A DNA stretch of 64,000 nt, taken from positions 76,894,435 to 76,958,434 of the forward strand of contig CM043950.1 in the NCBI GenBank assembly GCA_014529385.2. Direction: 5' to 3'. Source of the stretch: Adiantum capillus-veneris. Its lineage: Eukaryota; Streptophyta; Polypodiopsida; Polypodiales; Pteridaceae. Both the position numbers and the translations under genes were made by a program. The notes below the pieces were generated by a model. That model saw only the letters and a program-made list of their open reading frames with translations, was not told where the DNA came from and did not search any database. This document shows positions 43,448 through 53,864 of the stretch, piece after piece. Every line of letters starts with the position of its first letter. Within the stretch, counting starts at the first letter, position 1.

Positions 43448-43673
43448 TGTTGGAGTTAGCGTGCAGAGAAACGCACACAGCTTAGAGAAGATGAAGGAAG
43501 CTCAAGGAACACAATAGAGAGTGTGTTAGTTAGTGTGCAATGGAAAGATAGATAGCCCTAGAGTGATGGGCGTATATACAATGCTCGGGAGAAAAAACCT
43601 CCTAAAGAGGGAAAAAATGCCCCAGCGGTCCTAGTGTGTTCACACACATCACTACCACATGTATATGGTAACA
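43448..43673 (-). repeat. copia 5' LTR
   Basis: The 226-bp sequence runs TGTTGGAG to GGTAACA on the plus strand, with inverted TGTT and AACA ends. Its partner lies outside the window. Confidence 0.85.
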
Positions 43674-44420
43674 GCTATGACTCACTGAAGAATAGTTTCA
43701 ACCATACTTGTCTAGCATAATAAGATTTGTGTCCCTCTCGATTTCAAGTGTAAACACATACAAAGCATTTTTTCTCTATTAGATCCTCAGATTGGGCTCT
43801 TCACATTTATATTAGAGCATTTTCTCTCTGTTATCATACTTGTATAAGCCCGCGTGGGTGTTATCAATGTTGATACATGTAGTCACATTTACTCGCCTGA
43901 GCTTGGCATTAGAAATTTCTAGTGTTGGCGGCTTCTCTTTAGGCTCTACATCATCTTTCTCTTTGGTGCTTGTTAATCCCCATTTGTCTAAAATGAAAGG
44001 ATTAAGCACAACAATATACACATTTTCCTCTTCATTGAAGTATCAATCGCCACTGTAGTCTATTGGCACTACGAACTTAAGCTCACTTGGCCTCTCTTCC
44101 ATTTTCACACAGTATCAATCCATTCCATCTTTATAGATGTGATCTCCTTGCCCATTCTCAAATGGATATTGTAAGTGCAAAAGTTTTTGGGTTGACGTGG
44201 GGCTAGATGATCCCGCCCCCATTTTGCTCTCTTCTTTATAACTCACTGTTTTGGTTCCTTTAGCCATATAGTGATATGATCTTTCCGACAAAGTGTCAAA
44301 AAGACTCTCTTCCAAGATTGGCTTTAAGGTGATTATGGTCCCTTGGTTGACCTACCCTCAATGGAAATATGGGTCGCTTGGTATCTATTGCTAGGGCTTC
44401 TATTCTGATACAGCTTGCCT
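43674..44420 (-). pseudogene. gag: E4 gag N-terminal fragment
   Basis: Read downwards from about 44420, it shows F-D-T-L-S-E-R-S, then Y-K-D-G-M-D, V-V-L-N-P, D-K-W-G-L and G-L-Y-K-Y blocks that match E3 gag residues 45-230 in order. Several stops and frameshifts break it. It ends at the copia LTR. Confidence 0.8.
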
Positions 44421-44742
44421 GATTTAAAATACATCAAGAAAGCAAAGGTTACAAAACCCTGACCTTTTACCTTTTATGGTGCATTTAGTCCCTCAACCAA
44501 AGACAACTCCACGCGACTCGGATCCATTGAACCAATTCAATTCACTTGGTGGCTATAGGATTATAGCCGTTGAGTTAGTCAAAATTTACAGAATTCAAAA
44601 TTTTGTTGAGCTTATGACACAACCTCTATTTTGCTTGCAATTTGCACAATACAATTCCAAATTGGATCTTGAAAGACCACTATGCTTACCAAGACTAGGA
44701 ATTGCTCTAGTATGAATCTGAGAATTTTTTGTGTGAAGGGGT

Positions 44743-44760
44743 CATGGATCACGATCCATA
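44743..44760. repeat. palindrome copy, E4 leader
   Basis: Arms ATG and CAT flank GATCACGATC, with one mismatched central pair. 7 of 8 pairs match in the inner 16 bases. Confidence 0.8.
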
Positions 44761-45293
44761 TACCCCAATAAAAAATTCCTTGAAATGTAATACATAGGGT
44801 TCTCTCAGTATCTTGACAATTGCTAGGTGACTTTTGGGTGAATTGAGGACCTTTAGCTCCCCCAAAAGTCTCTTGGTCACTCTATTTTATGGATTTTGGT
44901 CTTGATTGTCTCTAGCTTGTTTTGAGCCTCCTTTAGGTGTTTTTTGTTGTGCTTGTTTTAGATAAAAATGTTTATTTTGGTCACTGCTACAAATCTGTAA
45001 TGATACAATACCAAAATTTAGTACGGGGTCATTGATCATGATTCATGTTTCTCCATGTCTGAACCCAAAACTTAGTTAGATGATTACTTGAGGTATTTGG
45101 GATTCACCTCACCAAGTCTTTTTGAGTTTGAAGCCCTTTTTCCTTGACAAAGGTCAAGTTTTGTATCTGCTTGCGGTTTTTGACTTACAGTTTGTTTTTA
45201 AGTGTTGTTTGGTATGAAGGTCTTCACAATTGTTGTTCCAAATGGTATCAATTTCTCGCTAGTCAAATCTCAGTGTTAGATGTCATAGGGGGT

Positions 45294-45311
45294 CATGGAT
45301 CGCCATCCATG
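45294..45311. repeat. palindrome copy, E4 leader
   Basis: CATGGATCGCCATCCATG has one mismatched pair. A weaker copy lies at 45029-45047. Confidence 0.85.
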
Positions 45312-45565
45312 TTCCATTGCATTTGGGCATGAAATTTTAGCAATTGTATATCCAGACCATATACAAGTCAAGTTTTCACTTCTTTTTGAATTTGGATACC
45401 AAAAAGTCAAAAATCTCTATTTCCAAGTTTTTTTGAGTTTTTGCCCAATTTCTTGGAATTGATTGAGTTTTTGTGTCAATTTTTCCACCAAAAGTGTATA
45501 TCTGGAGCTTTGAAATCACTATGGACCAAGTGGTATCAGTTCTTGCCAAAAATATGTCAGGGGTC

Positions 45566-45583
45566 ATGGATCGCGATCCATGT
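45566..45583. repeat. 18-bp perfect palindrome, E4 leader
   Basis: CATGGATCGCGATCCATG is fully self-complementary. It has the same core as the E3 motif but different arms. Confidence 0.92.
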
Positions 45584-46107
45584 TCCTTCCCCAACCTGCA
45601 TGGAACTTTCCAGATGCACTCTTTGTTGTTTGGTTATGCGTTTTTTGCACTTCTTTTTTAGTTTTGATCAACTTTGGACTTTTGACCTTCAAATTTTCAG
45701 TATTTCAGAGTTTATGGTTGTTTTAGCCAAAATATGGTTTTTGACAGTTTTTTCCATGATCTTTTAGCCCAAATTTGATGGTGATAGTTTCTACTTACGC
45801 TACTCCTAAGTATTGAAATCATAAACATGAAAGAAAAATAGACAAAACGATACAAATTGAAGTTGAAACAAAAACGGTACAACACTCTGAAAGTAATGAC
45901 AAAACTAAGAATGAAATGCTTTTGGCTATGCCACTCACCCTCTTACCTTCCGAGAATAGATCTAGCGAGTCCTCAACTCCTAAACTCTACCAAGCACTAA
46001 AACCCGTGTTTTGCTGCATGAATGCTAAGTGTAAATGTATTGGAAATCAAAATCAAAGTTTCTAAGTAAAATCTACGACTCAGTCACTCACCACCTAAGG
46101 ATCACTA

Positions 46108-46125
46108 TCCATAGCAACAGCGCCA
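46108..46125 (-). other. E4 primer-binding site
   Basis: On the minus strand TGGCGCTGTTGCTATGGA follows the LTR end. It is a decayed form of the Asp-type site of E3. Confidence 0.7.
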
Positions 46126-46126
46126 A

Positions 46127-46700
46127 TGTTGGCGGGTCAATACGATGGATGTTTATAGCATAGCTTTCCAGCACTATCATAATGTCAATACTTGGGGAAG
46201 CGACTCGGATGGGGCACGGAGACTCTTTGAGGTTGTCAATATCAAGAAGTGAACCGACGGAATAACTATATCTCTAACACGTGAAAGTCTCTCGCTCTTA
46301 GTCCTGACTATATAAGTATATCCTACGTTACTGCACTCAGTCAACAACCCGTTTCGGCACTCTTGAACTAAGTCCAAATTTTACAAAAATTTACGAGGAG
46401 GCCAAGAAACTTGGGAGCACTAACCTACCAAGTTCGGTCGCATTTCTAGGAGGTACCAAAATCACCATCCATTATAATTGAGGTCTCAAAAACTGCAACA
46501 AAACACATTAGGATGGTCGCCCTAAGGTCTAGGAACACTCTCCTATAGTCGGAATATCATAAAACACTCATTAACGCACTCAAATTTTTAGATTTAGCCT
46601 ACTAACTTGTAGTCAAAAATCATAGCAAAATTGACAATGAGCATACTTGAATGAAAGAGCATTGAACATGGAACACATTGCAAATTCTTATGCTTTATAC
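46127..46700 (-). repeat. E4 5' LTR, alignable part
   Basis: From TGTTGGCGGGTC it aligns with the reversed E3 LTR: AGCATAGCT, AAGCGACTC, the ACATAAAACAC-like block and GAATGAAAGAGCA are in the same order. By LTR length it should reach about 47,035, but I cannot place the outer end. Confidence 0.7.
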
Positions 46701-46841
46701 CTAGGGTTGTGTGCAATGATTTGGGTGTAATTTTGTTCTTGTGTATGTGTGTACATGAGTGAGGCAGAGAATAACCTCGGTTGTAGCATTGTCCAGTTGG
46801 TGGTTATTTTGCTGCTTGACATAGGTTATGATGTTTGAAAG

Positions 46842-47017
46842 AGTGTGTGTGTGTGTGTTTGTGTGCAATGATTTGAGTCTATTTATATGCTTGTATGAGT
46901 ATACATGAGCGAGGCAAAAAGAGAGAGATTTGTAAAAATGTTTGATTGAGGCATGTTCGGCAAGGGATAAATTTTGAGAGAGAGAGAGAGAGAGAGAGAA
47001 GAAGAAGAAGAAGAAGA
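46842..47017. repeat. GT, GA and GAA microsatellites
   Basis: (GT)n lies at 46842-46858, (GA)n at 46975-46999 and (GAA)n at 47000-47017. Confidence 0.95.
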
Positions 47018-47140
47018 GAGAAAAGAATTTTAACGTCGTAGAAAACTATCACAAGAGACGTTAGACGAGGAGTTGAACTTAGGACTTGTTATTCAAGAGG
47101 AAAATGGCATAACCGATCTACCACACTTGGGTGATAGAAA
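47018..47140 (-). repeat. tRNA-derived SINE-like sequence
   Basis: On the minus strand an A-box-like TGGTAGATCGG is followed after 34 bases by a perfect B-box consensus GTTCAACTC, normal spacing for a Pol III internal promoter. The TTC/TC repeat at 46975-47017 would be its tail. No cloverleaf closes, so a SINE head is more likely than a tRNA gene. Confidence 0.4.
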
Positions 47141-47720
47141 GGTTAAACAATTTTTGTCTTTTTTTTAAGCACACACACACCCCCTTTGAGAGAGAGAGAG
47201 ATAGAGAGAGAAGAAAAGAGCGCAATATTCCCAACGATTAAGGGTTGAGAGAGGCAAGAGAGAAAGAATCATTTTGGAATCTGGCAAAAAATCGCTCGTC
47301 GAAAAATGCTTGCCAAAAGATTATGTCCTTGTACTTTTAGGTGCTACTATGATAGACACTGGGAGGCTTGTTGGGGTATGTGACAAACCGCACCACCGAC
47401 TAGTGAAAAACCTCTATGCATTAGAAGCCGACACATTTGACATCACTGTTTCCATTAGCAAATGATGTCCCACAACTCTTTAAAAGAAGCCTAAGCTATA
47501 CACTTTGTATCCGCTTGGCATCCTCTTACTACCCCATCACTTTAACCTACTTTGTATCCATCATTGCATATTAATTTCTTATCAGTCTGCTCATGATTTT
47601 CTACTTCCAATCGTGTCAATTTTTCTCTCTAATCTCTCTTGTAATTAACACCCTAATTACACCATGAACGACTCACTCTCGTTTTTGCTAGCATAATTCC
47701 ATTCCTTTTCAATTAAAAGC
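47141..47720. other. no supported gene
   Basis: This is AT-rich sequence with a GA tract and a 63-codon open frame at 47274-47465 that I do not recognise and do not support as a gene. Confidence 0.5.
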
Positions 47721-47721
47721 A

Positions 47722-47795
47722 TGATTCCGCCAACAAGACTTGAACCATTAGTTCAAGAACAAAAACAAACTATTGAGCTAACCATGCCGTGCCCC
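47722..47795 (-). repeat. eroded tRNA-like sequence or SINE head
   Basis: On the minus strand the A box TAGCTCAATAG and B box GTTCAAGTC are perfect consensus matches 24 bases apart. A 7-bp acceptor-like stem (GCATGGT with ATCATGC) closes around them. The T arm pairs poorly and no clear anticodon arm forms, so it is probably a tRNA pseudogene or SINE. Confidence 0.4.
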
Positions 47796-48867
47796 GCTCT
47801 TAACTATTAAAAAGAGATGTGGCCCTCCAATGCATGCACATCGTCACTTGGTCACCAAGTCCCCCTATGCACCTGTCCGTCATCTCCGCCTCCGCCTTGG
47901 TCATATGTTAACCCATCTCGTGCCTTCCAATGTGCCACATCTACTGCCCAACTGTCCCCCTATCCGTGCCCAACATCCCCCCCGTCCCCCTTTTAAATTG
48001 ACAGACCATTTAAAAGCATCTCCCAAGATTCCAATCTTTATTATAATCGTGGTGACATACTTGGATATTTTTCAAAACATACTATATGCAGGCTCATCTT
48101 CAATTTTATTAGGCAGATTCTTTGCAGATTTTCCTTGGTCTCAAGTTCCCAACTCTAAAACCGAATAGAAAATCTCAAACCCATCATTGGGTTCAGACAC
48201 AAGCAAGCACTATCAATGCCTTTACCTCAACTAGCATAGCCATGGCCACTCAGGCTCCTTTCAAGCGTTGCTTGGAATGACATTTTTTATGTAGAAAAAA
48301 AATGCTCCTAGCCTTGCTCCTCCTGCATCTTGGCCTCCCTTCACATGTTGCCTACTCTTGCTCCTGCTATCGTCGCTCACCACCTTATGCCATGGTTTGG
48401 TGTCCACCACTTGGACTCGCATGCCTCTTCCATGCGACCGCTGCTTTTTGTTTTCCATACCATCACTGTCACCAAGGGGATCTTGCAAGATTCCCCCAAT
48501 AAGTTGTTTTACTTGAAAATTTTGGGGCATTTGGGAATTCTCACAGGTCAGGATGGTTACACAGCATTGTGGGTTTTGCAAAAAAAAAAAAAAAAGGTAA
48601 GGATGCCAAAAACTTTTACCGGACGAAAAGCGGAAGTTTCTGTGTAAATGCCGGCGTGTGCTTCCTTAAAAACAGGAAGAGTTTTTCTGTGTGCCTTATT
48701 TTCGCCGGGCGCTGACCGGTTCGGGGAAAGAAAGCAGGCGTACGCTTGAAGCAGACGCATACTGTACGCATATAAGAAGCATACGATACGCAAAGACGCT
48801 CTCTGTCACACACGCACCTGTGATGGCTCTCTCACACACACACGCTCGCGCACACAGAGCTTCGCTC
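47796..48867. other. no supported gene
   Basis: It contains a poly(A) run at 48580-48595 after about 400 bases of moderately GC-rich sequence. I found no ORF with recognisable content. Confidence 0.4.
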
Positions 48868-49203
48868 ATGGGTTTGGGCGCTCGGATAAGAGCAGGCCTG
48901 CAAAGTGCTTTGCTGCTAAAGGGGCAAACGAGAGTGGTGAACAACACGGGCCACCCACTTGTGCTGCGGAGCAAATACAGGGATGTATGGGAAGGTGCCC
49001 GTTTCACACTCGCCCCGGGACAGTCCGTCCTGCTCCGATGGGAACCGCACCAACCCTACGTGCGCTTTGGCGCTTTCTTGGACACAGGATGCGCGCCCTC
49101 CTCCTCCTCCTCCTCCACGCCCCTCTGCATGATCGCCCAACATACCCTCGTTGCCAACAAGGAAATAAGTCTCCCCTCCTCTCTGATAAACCCCAAACCG
49201 TGA
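48868..49203 (+). CDS. candidate host gene or exon, unknown function
   Basis: An ATG frame of 111 codons lies in a clearly GC-richer island (about 48,680-49,210). It begins M-G-L-G-A-R-I-R-A-G-L, a basic amphipathic start that could be an organelle-targeting sequence. A compact block with N-N-T-G, L-R-S-K-Y-R-D and Y-V-R-F-G-A-F-L follows, then a poly-Ser run. The same frame is open upstream from 48691 without an ATG. Codon use with many G/C third positions differs from all neighbouring elements. I do not recognise the family. It may be a first exon, since several GT sites follow. Confidence 0.35.
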   Translation: MGLGARIRAGLQSALLLKGQTRVVNNTGHPLVLRSKYRDVWEGARFTLAPGQSVLLRWEPHQPYVRFGAFLDTGCAPSSSSSSTPLCMIAQHTLVANKEISLPSSLINPKP

Positions 49204-49323
49204 CACACACACACTTTTAGATGTAAAGATATATTCATACATATATGTGTGTGGGTGTGTGTACTACTTGTGAAATGCACCATTACCTAAAAGTATGGTC
49301 CGTTAAGTATGGTATGAGGAACA

Positions 49324-49410
49324 GCCAAGCGATCTAGCTTCTATATTGGCCCTTCGGTGAATCACTAGCCTAGCGATCTTGCTTCTATATTGGCCCTTGG
49401 GGGAATCACT
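49324..49410. repeat. tandem repeat, two units of about 43 bp
   Basis: The string GCTTCTATATTGGCCCTT recurs with its flanks AGCGATCT and GAATCACT at 49324-49366 and 49367-49410. Confidence 0.9.
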
Positions 49411-50890
49411 CTTATATAAATCAACATCCCAGTTCATTTTTGTTATGTCTCTTACATAAAATTAACATTGCAATGCGTTTTTTGTTAAATCTTTGTTTGG
49501 AATGCGTTGTTAGTGAAATCTCAATAGATGCAATGCATTCTTTTCATTCATATGATTAGATAGTTCGAAACATGCTTAAAGAGATCCCTTCTATTATATT
49601 TATATATTTATACATACTATCATAACAGAGATTTTGACTCCCTCCCCTGGAACATGGCAACTTCTGTTTCATCCGGCCAGCCCTACATCCCAACGCTCAA
49701 TGGATTCAAAAAGAGAAAAAGTATGTGCGAAGAAAGAGAGAGAGGCTGTTGAAGGCCGTCGACCAACACTTAAACAAAACCCCCATGTATCACATACTTC
49801 TATCCCTACTTATTTCTAGCCACTCCTCCTTGTCAAAGGTGCACAATCACTCAAATTCATCAAGTATTGTCAAATGATGCATAGCTTTAGAATGAAGGAA
49901 AAATATGAATCTTAAGCCATTAGTAGAGTGGATATAATTTTGGATGTGTTTTCTTTAGTAGAAATCTGATAAGGATACCATTTTGTGATGGATTGTTGTT
50001 GTTTTTTTTTAGAGAGGGAGAGAGAGAGAGAGAACAATAGCATGGAGCCATTGGAAAGTGTGCAGTTTAACTAGAAAGGTGCGAACCCCTTGGCCCTAAG
50101 AGTTCGTGAGATGAGAATCACAAACACTTTGTGAAAAAGTGTATGAAATTGACCAACCCTCTTTCTAAAGTTGGCTTAAAGTCTAAGAGCGCTCGTGATT
50201 AAAAAAAGTCACAAACCCTCTTTCGTCTTGCGCTTGGAATCTGCTTATATTTGCAAGTGAGTTAAGGATCACAAACTCACAACCAATTTGTAATAAAAGG
50301 GTCACAAATTCACAACCAATTTTACTTAAAAAGAGCAATTGAAAATACTTAAGTTTCAACCATGAAACCTCAACTTTCATACAAGCACAAATCCCATTCA
50401 AAACTCAAATCTCTTTACTGGAATTTTGTAGTCTCACCCCTAATTACATAGTCAAAACTTCAAACGGCTGAAAAACAATCACAAGTTTGCACCTTCATGT
50501 CCATAGTTTACTGATTTTGGAGAGATTAAGAGCTTCCAAATTGAAGTTCACACACCATTTTGATGAAGGAAAACGCTAATTTACTTGTTCACACACAATA
50601 TAGCAAAGAGACGGGACTACACTACACATTCATAGAGCAAACATGAAGTGAATTACACAGAGGAGAAAATTACAGGTCTGTCTCTCTCATTCCCATGACC
50701 AAAAGTACTGATGTGTCAAATTATGGGTCATTTATGCCAATTTTGACCAAAACTAGGTCATTTTTAGCTCTTTTTAATCCAAAATAGATCATTTCTATGT
50801 GAAAATCCCAAACAAAGTTAAGCAATCCCTAAATTTATGGGATCACTCACATAAGCACCTTTCAAGAGCTAAAAAATCATTATATTATTG
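49411..50890. other. no supported gene
   Basis: AT-rich sequence with a short GA tract near 50010 and no recognisable domain on either strand. Confidence 0.5.
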
Positions 50891-50903
50891 CCTTGTGCCC
50901 ATC

Positions 50904-51271
50904 GAGATATTATGTATCCACTTGCTATGGTTCATCATGTGGAGCGTTCAATGCTAATTTCACAATTTGGGAACGGCCGCCATGTAGAGCAATGGATAAA
51001 AGAGTGCTTTGTAGATGGAAGCCATCTTGTCATTCACAATTATCTAGTCATTGAAGGGACAATAGAGCTGTTTCAAAATAACATTTTGCAGATTATCAAC
51101 GCTCTTCTCCAAACCCTAAAGTATGTGCATGCGCATGACTACCCCCACAATGATCTCCAATCTCGGAACATGATTCTCCATTTTGGTCAAAAGGGCATCT
51201 ATGCAAGAACTATGGATTGGGGGGTCATGCGCGAAGACAAAAACTACAGCCCACTATGCTTCTCTCCATGA
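50904..51271 (+). pseudogene. protein-kinase-like fragment
   Basis: The open frame ends at TGA 51269-51271. Near its C-terminus it shows L-K-Y-V-H-A-H followed by H-N-D-L-Q-S-R-N-M-I-L, which resembles the kinase catalytic loop (H-x-D-L-x-x-x-N). A D-W-G follows about 20 residues later, in the place of the metal-binding D-F-G. The ATP-binding lobe and activation segment are absent, so it is a fragment. The true start is uncertain because the frame is open before the first ATG. It may be a captured or decayed exon. Confidence 0.4.
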
Positions 51272-53322
51272 TTTGTGGATAGAAACCATAAAATAGTGCA
51301 AGAAATATTATATATGGGCTGCCCTTGAGTGTATATCTACTAACCCCCCCCTCTCGGACTAAAGCCATGGATGTTTTCACCTTGTGCCATACTTGTAAAT
51401 GCCTCTTAAAGTGCTTGCCAGTGCCTCAAGAGAGAAAAAAAAAGGGAATTTTTTAGCAGTGTGCTTATAGGATGCTTACACACCTTGAAAGTGGCAAGCA
51501 AACTAGTCCCAGAACCTAGCCTAGCATATTTGACCTCTCTCTGTGCTTAAACGATGTCCATAGAGTGGGTTGGTCTACGGCCAACTAATGACTAATGTGA
51601 AACTAAAATCATGATTTGATCTCTGCCACACTTATGGTATCAAATTGTCACAGGAACGGAGTAATAAAGATAGACAATAAAAGATAGAGAAAGAGATCTT
51701 TGTATTGATGAATTTTTGCAAAGTCCTGATATAACAAAGGAGCAATTGAATATGGGCGCACTCCGTTGTACGGAGCTCAAACCTCCCGACCACCTGCGAG
51801 CTTCAGTCCGCTTGTATGCAGCGTCTCACTCGCTCTCGCATTCGAAATTGCACTCGCGCAGAAGAGGAGATCTGTGAATGATCCCAAACGCACCACCCGT
51901 CGTTCTTTTCCTTCTTTTCCTCGAAAAGCATGCGACTTCTCAAAATAGCCGCTTTTTAGGCGTTCAGTCAACTCGATTTTCGCACCAAGTATACCTGCGA
52001 GAATAAGATAAGAACGTGATCGCTAAGCGATCTGTGAAGGTTAGATTTTTATCATGACACTTTGCATAGATCCTGTTTCACATATTGAATTTTGCATCGC
52101 CTACAAAATAGCAAAAGAACATACTCGTGCAACCAATTCAACATGATAATCAAAGTAAAAAAACATTATTAAAAGTACCTTCATAATCTCAATTGTAATA
52201 GTCTACCATAAAGAAACAAATCCACCTCTTGGTTGATAGCAGGGAGAGCTGTATGATGTTGTATGTCTGCCTATCCCTGTGTATACTACACTGCTGCTGC
52301 CTTCTCTTTGTTTTCATCATAACTTTTACAAATGAGCAATCAAGTACTCAAAACGACGGGAATAGGTCTGGTCTACAAGGCAACGCGGACAGAATTGCGA
52401 AAATGTTTTTCTTTGACTGAAAATGCAGCTGTTAGGTTGCACTCATAAAACCTCTATTTTTGGGTCTCCACTACTTTTTCAACTTATTTTAAGCCTACCC
52501 ATACATTTTAAGCTAAAACACATAAATATAAAACACTGATGTTAATAAAAATCTTAATTTTATTGTTCATAGATAGACTATCTGTTATTCATTAATCTTT
52601 ATCAAATACGTATTTAGTGTATTATTTAAAAAAAGAATATATGTTCTCTCTTAATATCTCAAACTCGTTCATATAAGCTCTATTTAATAGAATATTCAAC
52701 AATCTTTCAAATCATGCTAAACTAAAGATATGCCCTACTACATTCTTTTTGACTTTAAGAACTTCAAAGATTAGTCCTATTACAGAAATACAGATTTTGT
52801 AATTGATTACATGATTCTATCTGTGTCTTGCAACATGATGTGACATATAATTGAATAAGTGATTCCACAGTGATGACATGTTGACTTGATCATGGAGCAC
52901 TCTAATCATGATATGTTAACTTGATCTATAAATTTAGAAGAAGCCGACCATATAAAATCCCATGTGATATTCAAAGAAGAGCAAGTAAGATATGGAAAAG
53001 AGGACCTCACAACTATTGCCAGCATTGAATAGGATGAATGTGAGTTGCAAGGCGAGCCACTAAGCCTCAAGAAGTGCAGAAAGATTTTCCCAATTTCCTT
53101 TGTGCAACAACAATTAGTTTAAATCAATGGCAATGCAAACGATACATCTCCATTGAAGCTATCACATTTGTAGCGCAAAGGACTAGCGTGAGCGTTGCTA
53201 TGAAGGTTCATACGGCAAGATACGTATATGCCAAACAAGAACCAAATAGAAATCTACTTAATACATCAATGTTATGTCCATGACATCCTAGGGAGGTGGA
53301 TGGATTGGTTGGACCACCCCGG
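51272..53322. other. no supported gene
   Basis: Mostly AT-rich. A 55-codon frame from ATG 52253 has a cysteine-rich hydrophobic start like a signal peptide, but nothing else supports it. A frame at 53074-53283 is also unrecognised. Confidence 0.4.
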
Positions 53323-53718
53323 ATTAGGAGATTTCGGAGGTCATTTGGAGGGCCTTCTAGGAAATTCTATTTCTCTCTCTAGAAAATGTTCTTAAAATAT
53401 ACTTGCATTGTTGCGTAGGTCCAAAAGGACAACTAAACACGCTGAAAAGTGAACCTAACTTTTTAAAAATCCTTGAAAATGGTCACTTTTTCATTCAATG
53501 CGTGTGTCGTTTTTATGAAGTACACGATGCTTATTCAATATAGCTTTTGTAATCATTGAAATTAAAAAAATCCCAAAATTATTAGTTGGTGATAGAATTC
53601 AAAGTTTTTGATACCTCCAATGCATCCGAAATGATCAAAAACTTTAAAAACGTCTATCTACTTGCCTCAATCTGATAGCCAGAGAGGGAGAAATTGTCAA
53701 AATACACCTAAAAAGAAG

Positions 53719-53788
53719 ATTTTGCCTCACGGCGAGCGGGGGGGTATTTGGAAAAATCCAAATGGCCCTCCGCGCACTGTGAGGCAAA
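53719..53788. repeat. inner hairpin A of the foldback
   Basis: TTTTGCCTCAC pairs with GTGAGGCAAAA. The centre ATTTGGA-AAAA-TCCAAAT is a perfect 7-bp stem with a 4-base loop. Confidence 0.9.
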
Positions 53789-53800
53789 AAATTAAAAAAG

Positions 53801-53864
53801 TGGATCATGGCACGCAGAGGGTCATCTAGAATTCTCCAAATGGTCCCTCGCGTGCCATGATCCA
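53801..53864. repeat. inner hairpin B of the foldback
   Basis: TGGATCATGGCACGC pairs with GCGTGCCATGATCCA. Hairpin A and reversed hairpin B are diverged copies of one sequence, as expected if each arm carries its own hairpin. Confidence 0.9.

Larger units (their letters stand above)
41941..43673 (-). mobile_element. Ty1/copia element, 5' part (LTR, primer site, gag, protease)
   Basis: On the minus strand it starts with a 226-bp LTR (43448-43673), a Met-type primer site and gag, and continues to the protease at 41941. E3 separates it from pol at 10865-13002. The 5 bases outside the LTR are GCTAT, whose partner copy is outside the window. It lies inside the gag of E4, so it inserted there. Confidence 0.9.
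44421..46107 (-). other. E4 untranslated leader
   Basis: 1.7 kb without a supported ORF. It contains four palindromes of the GATCGCGATC family at 44743, 45029, 45294 and 45566, spaced about 270 bp apart, each preceded by GGGGTCA or GTCA. The organisation mirrors the E3 leader. Confidence 0.6.
43674..46700 (-). mobile_element. E4: Athila-like Ty3/gypsy element, 5' end only
   Basis: It is on the minus strand and homologous to E3. It contains part of gag, a palindrome-bearing leader, a primer site and an LTR. Its gag is cut at 43674 by the copia element, so the rest would lie left of the window. The LTR alignment with E3 is good from 46127 to about 46700 and decays beyond. It is the oldest layer of the nest. 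Confidence 0.8.

Noticed and set aside
48580-48595. Poly(A) run as the tail of a LINE, SINE or processed pseudogene
   Set aside because: I found no coding remnant, no Pol III boxes directly upstream and no flanking duplication.
49324-49410. CRISPR-like repeat
   Set aside because: There are only two adjacent units and no spacers, in plant nuclear DNA.
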